Of a stretch of 13,026 nt of DNA, positions 6,458-12,999 are shown one piece after another. Origin of the DNA: JAZGHN01 sp964496725 (lineage in GTDB: Bacteria; Chloroflexota; Dehalococcoidia; Dehalococcoidales; E44-bin46); assembly GCA_964496725.1 (NCBI GenBank), contig CAZCAS010000031.1, positions 1-13,026 of the forward strand, in the 5' to 3' direction. Under the pieces are notes generated by a model. It ran no database searches. It was not told where the DNA came from and saw only the letters and a list, made by a program, of their open reading frames with translations. Made by a program: the position numbers and the translations under genes. Position 1 is the first letter of the stretch. Each line of letters starts with the position of its first letter.

Positions 6458-7528
6458 TTGGACAGCACTATTAACCAGGCAGCAGAAAAGGAAAGAAGGC
6501 TTGGTCTCTGGGAGAAGTATCTCAGCCTGTGGGTAGCCCTTTGCATCGGTGTCGGGATAGGATTGGGAAGGGGCTTCCCCCAGCTTTCCTCTAAAGTAGG
6601 TGAACTAACCTATGCCGGTGTCTCCATTCCGGTAGCCATCTGCCTGTTCTTTATGATCTACCCCATAATGGTGCAAATACCATTCACCGAAGTAATAAGG
6701 GCAGGTAAAACCCCTAAGCCAATCGCTGCCACCCTCATCGCTAACTGGGCGATTAAGCCTTTTACCATGGCACTCTTAGGAATGGTATTTCTTACCATAG
6801 TCTTTAAAGGCTACCTGCCTGCCGAGATGGCACAGTCATATCAGGCAGGATTGATTCTTCTTGGTGTTGCCCCGTACACTGCGATGGTCTTGATGTGGAG
6901 CTACCTGGCAAGAGGAAACATGGGACATACATTGGTGATGACCGCTATAAACTCGCTCACCATGGTGGTTCTCTACGCCCCTCTGACCCGACTACTACTC
7001 GGCATCTCAGGAATTGTGGTGCCCTGGAAGACTATAGCCTTTACTGTGGGGATCTATATCTGCACCCCCCTGTTACTCGGTTACTTAACCAGGCGCTGGG
7101 CACTTACCCGGAGGGGTATCGAGTGGTTTGAGTCCAGACTGGTCCCCAGACTGCGCTTAGTATCAATCGTTGCTCTTCTCAGCACCCTGGTAGTCTTGTT
7201 CAGCCTGCAGGGTAATGTAATCGTAGAAACGCCAGCGGTTGTTGGCATTATTGCCATCCCCATATTCATAAACATCATAATCGTCTTTGGCATCGCCTAT
7301 TTTATGTCCAAGCGCATGCGCCTACCTTATGAGGACGCCGCCCCGACAGCTATTATTGCTGGTAGCAATCACTTTGAGGTGGCGGTGGCAGTAGCTACAA
7401 CTATCTTCGGCGTAGCTTCTGGGGCTGCCCTGGCTACAGTGGTAGGGGTGCTGACAGAGGTACCATTTATGCTATTCCTGGTATGGCTCTGCCGCAAGAC
7501 AAAAGGCTTCTTCACCTATAAGTCGTAA
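6458..7528 (+). CDS. acr3: ACR3-family arsenite efflux carrier with atypical TM4 (Tyr for Cys)
   Basis: Bile/arsenite/riboflavin-transporter superfamily carrier of 356 residues with about ten hydrophobic helices, expected to export As(OH)3 (and perhaps antimonite) from the cytosol. Family landmarks are LWVALCIGVGIGLG near the N-terminus, PIMVQIPFTEV, ANWAIKPFTMA, LGVAP-x-TAMVLMWSYLARGN and TEVPFML in the penultimate helix with E334. The residue in LGVAP-x-TAM is Tyr140 (TAC), where ACR3 proteins normally carry the conserved cysteine needed for transport. The start is TTG at 6458, fixed by AAGGAGG (6445-6451) 6 nt upstream. It is the last gene of the island and ends 11 nt before the convergent QueG-like gene, with no terminator visible between them. 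Confidence 0.9.
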   Translation: MDSTINQAAEKERRLGLWEKYLSLWVALCIGVGIGLGRGFPQLSSKVGELTYAGVSIPVAICLFFMIYPIMVQIPFTEVIRAGKTPKPIAATLIANWAIKPFTMALLGMVFLTIVFKGYLPAEMAQSYQAGLILLGVAPYTAMVLMWSYLARGNMGHTLVMTAINSLTMVVLYAPLTRLLLGISGIVVPWKTIAFTVGIYICTPLLLGYLTRRWALTRRGIEWFESRLVPRLRLVSIVALLSTLVVLFSLQGNVIVETPAVVGIIAIPIFINIIIVFGIAYFMSKRMRLPYEDAAPTAIIAGSNHFEVAVAVATTIFGVASGAALATVVGVLTEVPFMLFLVWLCRKTKGFFTYKS

Positions 7529-7539
7529 TAGCTTATCAG

Positions 7540-8325
7540 TTAACCTCGCGGTTTGGTGGTATATGCTTTGAGACGGCGTTCATGCTCCTCTTTGCCGATG
7601 GGGCAGGCATCATGGCAAATAAGGCACTCGGTAAAACCACGCTTGGTATATTTTTTGGCATGCTTCTGCCATCCCTCGTTTGGTTCAGCCAGCATCTCCT
7701 GTGGAACAACGCACTTCTCAAAGACTACCTTTTTACCCGGTTCAACACCCTGAGAAGACCCGGGAATGATAGCCCTGGTAGGACAGGACTCTACGCACAG
7801 CGTACAATCACCGCAAAGGTCCTCTTTGAATGGTTCATCGCAAGGCATGACGGCATCGGTTACCACAGAACACCATCGCACTCGAGGTCCAAGCATAGGA
7901 GTAATACACAAGGTCTGTTTCCCAATCCAGCCCAACCCGGCCATGGTCGCCGCTGCCTTGGCATGAACGAAGTGTGTCACCACGGCTTTGTAACCGGCAT
8001 CTCGGAGCACCTGAGCGACGCGATGCGCCCGTGCCTCGGTGAGTTCATAGTAAAGGTTATAATATTGGGAACCGGGCACATCATCGAAAGGAATAGCCCC
8101 ATCAGGTAGCACCGATGTTATCACTGCATTAAACAATGGATCCCAGACATGCATCCCAAATACAGCGACGCTTTTGGCTTCTGGCAAGAACCCATAAGGC
8201 GTATCCAAGCACCGATGCGGCGGAAAGGGCACTTCAGCCAACTCAGCAGCATCAACCACGCCAAAAAACTCAAATCCTTCCTTTTGGCCTTCAGCCCTCA
8301 GCCTCTCCTTCAATTCTTGCGACAC
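7540..8325 (-). CDS. QueG-like double 4Fe-4S protein (epoxyqueuosine reductase homologue)
   Basis: A 261-residue cytosolic iron-sulfur protein related to epoxyqueuosine reductase and to the cores of cobalamin-dependent reductive dehalogenases. It has the fold signature AGLGWIGKQTLCI (129-141) and GPRVRW, then C171-x2-C-x2-C-x3-CP and a second cluster motif C234-x2-C-x3-CP (ECLICHDACP). C140, C152 and C162 are additional. It is shorter than typical QueG (over 300) and lacks the C-terminal HEAT-like part. The segment before the signature reads HFVHAKAAA rather than the QueG pattern with its catalytic Asp and ER, so true QueG activity is doubtful. No Tat signal is present, which argues against a dehalogenase. 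Start is GTG at 8325 with GGAGG 6 nt upstream. It converges with acr3. Confidence 0.82.
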   Translation of the reverse strand: MSQELKERLRAEGQKEGFEFFGVVDAAELAEVPFPPHRCLDTPYGFLPEAKSVAVFGMHVWDPLFNAVITSVLPDGAIPFDDVPGSQYYNLYYELTEARAHRVAQVLRDAGYKAVVTHFVHAKAAATMAGLGWIGKQTLCITPMLGPRVRWCSVVTDAVMPCDEPFKEDLCGDCTLCVESCPTRAIIPGSSQGVEPGKKVVFEKCVVPQEMLAEPNEGWQKHAKKYTKRGFTECLICHDACPIGKEEHERRLKAYTTKPRG

Positions 8326-8362
8326 TTTTCACCTCCATTAAAAAGTGGCTCTATGCGCTAAT

Positions 8363-8391
8363 TATATAGTTTAATTTTGAGCATTAGTCAA
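8363..8391 (-). promoter_or_regulatory. Promoter of the QueG-like gene
   Basis: On the minus strand, TTGACT (8391-8386) and TATATA (8368-8363) are separated by 17 nt, about 40 nt upstream of the GTG start. The expected transcription start near 8356 falls in TAGCGCATAG (8361-8352), which shares GCGCAT with the ArsR operator. It is unclear whether that similarity is more than chance. Confidence 0.6.
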
Positions 8392-8429
8392 TGATTTTAC
8401 AGCAAATAAAAAATCCCAAATATAAAACC

Positions 8430-8459
8430 TTGCCATAACCTATATTAATATGGTATAAT
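8430..8459 (+). promoter_or_regulatory. Promoter of the pyr operon
   Basis: TTGCCA (8430-8435) and a perfect TATAAT (8454-8459) are separated by 18 nt, with an extended -10 TG at 8451-8452. The transcript would start near 8466, giving a leader of about 98 nt before pyrR that contains the attenuator described separately. Confidence 0.72.
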
Positions 8460-8483
8460 ATATACTTAGAATGAAACCTTTAA

Positions 8484-8508
8484 GCTAGTCCGGAGAGGCT
8501 GGCAAGGG
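8484..8508 (+). promoter_or_regulatory. PyrR-binding hairpin (anti-antiterminator) and antiterminator arm
   Basis: AGTCCGGAGAGGCT (8487-8500) matches all 14 positions of the PyrR-binding consensus ARUCCNGNGAGGYU. It folds into a 7-bp hairpin (8484-8490 with 8497-8503) closed by the loop CGGAGA. Alternatively, 8498-8506 (GCTGGCAAG) pairs perfectly with CTTGCCAGC at 8536-8544, extendable to 8508/8534. This would be the antiterminator, which destroys both the PyrR hairpin and the terminator. PyrR with UMP should stabilise the hairpin and so favour termination when pyrimidines are plentiful. Confidence 0.9.
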
Positions 8509-8528
8509 AAATGTAAGAAACCGGATGC

Positions 8529-8562
8529 AAGACCTCTTGCCAGCACAGGCGAGGGGTTTTTT
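8529..8562 (+). terminator. Attenuator terminator of the pyr operon, overlapping the pyrR ribosome-binding site
   Basis: The stem pairs 8529-8541 with 8548-8560: a GC-rich 9-bp core (CCTCTTGCC with GGCGAGGGG, including two G-U pairs) plus four weaker pairs, with loop AGCACA. It is followed by a T tract (8557-8562), fitting an intrinsic terminator. The 3' arm contains GAGGGG (8551-8556), which is also the Shine-Dalgarno of pyrR 7 nt before its ATG. When formed, the hairpin should both end transcription and hide the ribosome-binding site. Confidence 0.87.
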
Positions 8563-8563
8563 A

Positions 8564-9127
8564 ATGCCTGAAAAAATTATAATGACGCCAGAGGATATCA
8601 GAAGGACGCTGGCACGTATTGCCCACGAAATCATCGAGCAAAATAAGACTACAGGGCAACTTATACTGGTCGGCATGCGTACTCGCGGTGTGCCCCTGGC
8701 TAAGCGATTAGCTGCCCTCGTAGGAGATTTTGAGGGACTGAAGATACCTGTTGGCGCTCTGGATATCAGCCTGTATCGAGATGACCTCTCAGAACTAGAC
8801 CCACAGCCCATTGTCCAGCGCACTGAAATTCCGGCCGGCATTGATGACAAGTCCATAGTACTGGTTGACGACGTTCTCTATACAGGACGCAGCGCTCGTG
8901 CTGCCATGGATGCCCTCACTGACCGGGGACGACCAAAATTAATTCAGCTGGCTGTGCTTATCGACCGCGGTCATCGCGAAATGCCGATACGCGCTAACTA
9001 TGTAGGTAAGAATGTGCCCAGTTCCAGGCACGAGGAAATACAGGTTCGGCTGGTAGAAACCGACGGCGTAGATGAAGTAGCCATTATAGACATAGTCGAG
9101 ATGACAAGCATAATGAAAGGAAAGTGA
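8564..9127 (+). CDS. pyrR: PyrR: pyr operon attenuation protein / uracil phosphoribosyltransferase
   Basis: A 187-residue phosphoribosyltransferase-fold protein that binds the pyr leader RNA in response to UMP and can convert uracil plus PRPP to UMP. The PRPP loop SIVLVDDVLYTGRS (97-110) is the PyrR/UPRT signature. GMRTRGVPLA (37-46) and the RDDL segment (72-75) characteristic of PyrR are present. I choose ATG 8564 over the in-frame ATG at 8525 because GAGGGG lies 7 nt upstream, the resulting length suits the family, and the earlier ATG would translate through the terminator hairpin. It is the first gene of pyrR-pyrB-pyrC-carA and lies directly behind its own RNA target. Confidence 0.95.
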   Translation: MPEKIIMTPEDIRRTLARIAHEIIEQNKTTGQLILVGMRTRGVPLAKRLAALVGDFEGLKIPVGALDISLYRDDLSELDPQPIVQRTEIPAGIDDKSIVLVDDVLYTGRSARAAMDALTDRGRPKLIQLAVLIDRGHREMPIRANYVGKNVPSSRHEEIQVRLVETDGVDEVAIIDIVEMTSIMKGK

Positions 9128-9128
9128 C

Positions 9129-10529
9129 ATGGCTCTGGCAAATAGAAGCCTAGTTATCGCAGACGATTTATCTAACAAGGAAATGGAGGCACTGTTTTCA
9201 TTGGCCGATGAAATGTCAGCCTCCATGAATGAGCAGTACGGACTATGCCGGGGGAAGATAATGGCCAGTCTATTCTTTGAACCCAGCACCAGGACACGGC
9301 TGTCATTCGAAACAGCAATGCATAGACTCGGGGGAAGTGTCATAAGTGCGGTTGATGCAAAAGCAACCTCGCTGGCTAAAGGCGAAAGTATCGCTGATAT
9401 GGCCAGAGTAATCGGTAGTTACGCCGATATAATTGTAATCCGCCATCCCTGGGAAGGGGCAGCCAAGGTGGTTGCCGACTACGCAGGTGTCCCCGTAATA
9501 AATGCCGGCGATGGAGGTCACCAGCACCCGACTCAGACTTTATGTGACCTCTACACCATCAAAAAGACAAGGCAGACCATCAAGGGACTAAAGATTGCCT
9601 TGTGGGGAGATTTAAAGTACGGGCGAACGGTGCATTCGCTAATCTTCGCCCTGGCCAAGTTAGGAGCCAATATCCTCTTTTGCCCTACCCCAGGCCTGGA
9701 GGTGCCACAGCACATTATTGAAAAGCTAGTCGCCGAATACGGGGGCGAAATAGAGAAACCCGAGACATCTAACTCAGCTGTTAAGGAAAGGCTTTCAACC
9801 CTGGATGCTGTCTATATAACGCCTGGAAGCCCTCATCAGCTAGCCATGATGCCTGATGTGAGTATCCAGGTTGAACTGGAGCGGGGAGTTGATGCCCTGT
9901 ATGTCACCCGACCTCAGAAGGAGCGATTCGCCACCCCCGGCGAAGCAAAAGGAGTGGAAGAAAAATACCCGGTGGTAGATAAGAAGCTACTTAAGGAAAA
10001 GGAGTTCAAGAAAACTATCATTATGCATCCCCTGCCCAGAGTTGACGAGCTAGCCTATGAGCTGGATACCGACCCACGGAGCATGTACTTCAAGCAGGCA
10101 GCCTTGGGAGTGCCCATCAGGATGGCACTAATTGCCCTGTTGCTAGGCGTTAAAGAAATCTCCCTTGCCGAAGAACCTTCGCCTCAACCAGATTACCCCG
10201 TTTATCAGCGCGATTATGGCCCGAGATGCCCAAATCCCAGATGCGTCTCAGTGCAGGAAACCGAAATAAAATACCTTAAGTCCGAATTCAAGATGGTCAA
10301 AACCAGCCCTTTGACACTGAGATGTGTCTATTGTGAACACGGCTTCGAACCCAAATATATCGCCAGCTCAGATTGGCATGAAGGTAAGATAGACACGAAA
10401 AGATACCATAGTGCCGATAGCTATCTGGCTAAAAAAATCAAGCCTGAGAATCTGATTATCTTCGCCTCAGAAAGTGAAGCCAAAGACCATGGCTTCAAGC
10501 CCAGTCACTATACCAGGGAAAGCGATTAA
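9129..10529 (+). CDS. pyrB: Aspartate carbamoyltransferase, fused to PyrI-type zinc domain and Ada-like tail
   Basis: It condenses carbamoyl phosphate with aspartate, the committed pyrimidine step. Residues 1 to about 345 form a catalytic chain of the class that pairs with PyrI: FFEPSTRTR (S53-R57), K84 in the 80s loop, RHPWEG (R105), HPTQT, GDLKYGRTVHS (160-170), TRPQKERF (260-267) and HPLPR (300-304). Residues 225-260 contain about 30 extra residues compared with E. coli PyrB. Then comes C367-x4-C372-x26-C399-x2-C402, matching the zinc domain of PyrI (CPN..C...CxYCE), without PyrI's nucleotide-binding domain. The last about 40 residues (425-461) resemble the Ada-type metal-binding pattern but with its cysteines replaced. 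At 466 residues it is far longer than usual (about 310). It starts 1 nt after the pyrR stop. Confidence 0.93.
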   Translation: MALANRSLVIADDLSNKEMEALFSLADEMSASMNEQYGLCRGKIMASLFFEPSTRTRLSFETAMHRLGGSVISAVDAKATSLAKGESIADMARVIGSYADIIVIRHPWEGAAKVVADYAGVPVINAGDGGHQHPTQTLCDLYTIKKTRQTIKGLKIALWGDLKYGRTVHSLIFALAKLGANILFCPTPGLEVPQHIIEKLVAEYGGEIEKPETSNSAVKERLSTLDAVYITPGSPHQLAMMPDVSIQVELERGVDALYVTRPQKERFATPGEAKGVEEKYPVVDKKLLKEKEFKKTIIMHPLPRVDELAYELDTDPRSMYFKQAALGVPIRMALIALLLGVKEISLAEEPSPQPDYPVYQRDYGPRCPNPRCVSVQETEIKYLKSEFKMVKTSPLTLRCVYCEHGFEPKYIASSDWHEGKIDTKRYHSADSYLAKKIKPENLIIFASESEAKDHGFKPSHYTRESD

Positions 10530-10542
10530 TATATAGAAAGCA

Positions 10543-11862
10543 ATGGAGTCTTTACTTATTCAAGAGGGTCATATAATCGACCCTGACCAGGGGATAGATG
10601 AAATTGGCAGCGTGCTTATCAGCAAAGGCAAAGTTGCGCGGATAAGCACGGGAAAACCAATTCCACCCCAGTCGGGTTATGCTACCCTTCCCGCCGAGGG
10701 GATGATAGTCTGCCCCGGGTTTATTGACCTCCACTGCCACCTCAGACAGCCCGGTTTTGAGGAGAAGGAGACTATCGCTACCGGAAGTCAGGCTGCTGCC
10801 AGAGACGGCTTTACCACCATCTGTTGCATGCCAAATACCAAGCCACCCCTGGACAACGGTTTTACTATAAGCCACGTAAATTCTTTAGCCTCCTCACAAG
10901 GCGTGGTCCGTGTTCTCCCCATCGGCTGTATCTCCAAGGAGAGAAAGGGTGAGGAGTTGGCCCCGATGCCAGAGATGGCATCGTGCGGGGTAATAGCTTT
11001 CAGCGACGATGGCAGTCCGGTGATGAGAACCGACCTGATGTGCCGTGCCCTGGAGCATGCTCGAAAGCTGGGCTTACCCATCATTGACCACTGCGAGGAT
11101 ACCATCCTCACCGAAGGCGGAATGATAAATGAAGGGATAATATCGTCTCAACTGAACCTTAAGGGAATACCGGAGGCTGCGGAGGAGATTATGGTCTCCC
11201 GCGACCTGTTTCTGGCTCATCTCACCGGTGGCAGACTGCACATCGCCCATGTCTCCACCGCGTTCTCGGTGGAGCTCATTCGCCGCGCCAAAAATAAAGG
11301 GGTAAGGGTCACCGCCGAGGTTACCCCACACCACCTCACCCTGACCGAGGAAAAGGCGCTCGGCTATAACACCAATGCCAAGGTGAATCCGCCGCTGAGA
11401 ACGAAGCAGGATATCCAGGCCCTAATTCAGGGACTTAAGGAAAATGTAATCGATGTCATCGCCACCGACCACGCCCCCCACACCGAAGCCGATAAGAGCG
11501 CAGCATTCGCTGAAGCCCCCTTCGGCATCAGCGGACTGGAAACCGCCCTCGGTAGCCTGATGACTCTGGTACATGGCGGACAGCTAACCCTGACCGCTCT
11601 CATCTCCAAGCTCACCTGCCAGCCGGCAAAGATTATCGGTGGCAAATATGAAAAGCTGGGCAGCCTTAAAGTTGGGACTCCAGCCGATATCACCATCTTC
11701 GACCCCGATAAGGAATGGGTGGTGGATACCAGAGACTTCGCCTCCAAAGGGAAGAATACACCTCTGGCTGGTTCCACCCTTAAAGGCAAGGTAATGGCAA
11801 CTATATCGCAGGGGAAGATGGTCTATAAGGACGATTCTATCGCAGTGAGGGAGAGCGGATGA
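10543..11862 (+). CDS. pyrC: Dihydroorotase, class I
   Basis: Zinc amidohydrolase that cyclises carbamoyl aspartate to dihydroorotate in the cytosol. The 439 residues fit the class I (Bacillus-type) enzyme. Metal and catalytic residues visible: H64 and H66 in FIDLHCHLRQPG, D155/D156 in FSDDG, H183 in DHCED, H236 in HIAHVST and D309 in ATDHAPHT. The substrate loop has CMPNTKPP, and the C-terminal composite sandwich ends with the family's LAGSTLKGKV. It begins 13 nt after pyrB with a weak ribosome-binding site (AGAAAG). It overlaps carA by 4 nt (ATGA), so the two are translationally coupled. Confidence 0.96.
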   Translation: MESLLIQEGHIIDPDQGIDEIGSVLISKGKVARISTGKPIPPQSGYATLPAEGMIVCPGFIDLHCHLRQPGFEEKETIATGSQAAARDGFTTICCMPNTKPPLDNGFTISHVNSLASSQGVVRVLPIGCISKERKGEELAPMPEMASCGVIAFSDDGSPVMRTDLMCRALEHARKLGLPIIDHCEDTILTEGGMINEGIISSQLNLKGIPEAAEEIMVSRDLFLAHLTGGRLHIAHVSTAFSVELIRRAKNKGVRVTAEVTPHHLTLTEEKALGYNTNAKVNPPLRTKQDIQALIQGLKENVIDVIATDHAPHTEADKSAAFAEAPFGISGLETALGSLMTLVHGGQLTLTALISKLTCQPAKIIGGKYEKLGSLKVGTPADITIFDPDKEWVVDTRDFASKGKNTPLAGSTLKGKVMATISQGKMVYKDDSIAVRESG

Positions 11863-12965
11863 CTAAAGAGGCACTATTAGTCTTAGAGGACGGCTCAGTT
11901 TATCACGGCTACGCCTTTGGTGCTGAGGACAGCACCCATGGCGAGGTGGTATTCAATACCAGCATGATTGGTTATCAGGAGATGCTGACCGACCCTTCCT
12001 ATGCCGGGCAGATTCTGGTCCCCACCTACCCTCTCATCGGCAACTACGGCACCAATAAGGATGACTTTGAGTCAAGGAAAATCCAGGTGAGAGGCTTCGT
12101 GGTCAGAGAGGAGTGCCTTGAGCCCAGTCACTATCTTAACAACAGCACCCTCGACCGGTTCCTCAAGGAATACAACATACCCGGAATCTACGGCGTGGAT
12201 ACGAGGGCTATCACCCGTCGACTGCGCACTTCGGGGGTGATGATGGGCATTTTCACCCATGATAAGACCCCTGAGGAGGCTCTGGCTGAGCTTAAAAAGC
12301 TGCCCAGCTATGGGTCAGAGGATTTTGTCAAGCAGGTAACCACTGATTCTCCATACCAGTGGCCATTAGAATCCACCAACCCTGAAAAGAGCCGAAAATC
12401 TTTATGTAAAGTTGTCGCCCTCGACTGCGGCTTAAAATACAATATCCTCCGCATCCTGACACGTCTAGGGTGTGAGGTAACCGCCGTGCCCTGCTCTACC
12501 CCGGCGGAGGAGATACTGGATATGAAACCGGATGGCATCCTCCTCTCCCCCGGCCCCGGCGACCCGGAACTGCTCGATTACATCGTGGGCACGGTTAAGC
12601 AACTGGCAGGCAAGAAGCCAACGATGGGTATCTGCCTCGGCTGCCAGCTTATCGCCCGCGCCTTCGGTGCCAGGACCTTCAAGCTGAAGTTTGGACATCG
12701 CGGGGGCAATCACCCGGTCAGAGACCTGGATACGGGCAAAGTCCACATCACCACCCAGAATCACGGCTATGCCGTTGACCCCGGTACCATGAGCAAGCAA
12801 CTGGAGGTTACCCATATGAATCTAAATGACGATACCGTAGAGGGGCTGCGCCATAAGAAGCTGCCCCTCTTCGCCATCCAGTACCACTCCGAAGCCTCCC
12901 CCGGCCCCTGGGACAATGTCTATATGTTCGAGAAGTTTATGAAGATGATGAGGGGACATAAATGA
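11859..12965 (+). CDS. carA: Carbamoyl-phosphate synthase small (glutaminase) subunit
   Basis: It hydrolyses glutamine and channels ammonia to CarB for carbamoyl phosphate synthesis. The 368-residue length is normal. The N-terminal domain shows GEVVFNTSMIGYQEMLTDPSYAGQ and the GVDTRAITRRLR segment. The class I glutamine amidotransferase domain has SPGPGDP, the nucleophile C259 in GICLGCQ, and H343/E345 in QYHSEASPG. The residue three after the nucleophile is Cys where many CarA proteins have His (GICLGHQ); glutaminase function should still be possible since the Cys-His-Glu triad is intact. The ATG overlaps the pyrC stop. carB is not in the window and is expected downstream. Confidence 0.96.
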   Translation: MTKEALLVLEDGSVYHGYAFGAEDSTHGEVVFNTSMIGYQEMLTDPSYAGQILVPTYPLIGNYGTNKDDFESRKIQVRGFVVREECLEPSHYLNNSTLDRFLKEYNIPGIYGVDTRAITRRLRTSGVMMGIFTHDKTPEEALAELKKLPSYGSEDFVKQVTTDSPYQWPLESTNPEKSRKSLCKVVALDCGLKYNILRILTRLGCEVTAVPCSTPAEEILDMKPDGILLSPGPGDPELLDYIVGTVKQLAGKKPTMGICLGCQLIARAFGARTFKLKFGHRGGNHPVRDLDTGKVHITTQNHGYAVDPGTMSKQLEVTHMNLNDDTVEGLRHKKLPLFAIQYHSEASPGPWDNVYMFEKFMKMMRGHK

Positions 12966-12978
12966 TTATAGGGAGTCC

Positions 12979-12999
12979 AAGAGGGGCGAAGCCCCTCTT
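12979..12999 (+). repeat. Perfect intergenic hairpin, possible dispersed repeat
   Basis: AAGAGGGGC, loop GAA, GCCCCTCTT forms a perfect 9-bp stem in the 61 nt after carA. No T tract follows, so it is a poor intrinsic terminator, and ending here would separate carA from the expected carB. It is followed by a pyrimidine-rich run (CCTCCCCCTCTCCTT) that could be the left arm of a second hairpin cut by the window edge. The look is that of a REP-like intergenic element. Confidence 0.5.

Noticed and set aside
7582..8109. 175-codon plus-strand open frame
   Set aside because: Antisense to the QueG-like gene, low-complexity mixed composition, no family features and no ribosome-binding site.
8525..8563. 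Upstream in-frame ATG for pyrR
   Set aside because: It lies in the antiterminator/terminator region, lacks a Shine-Dalgarno, and adds 13 residues foreign to the family.
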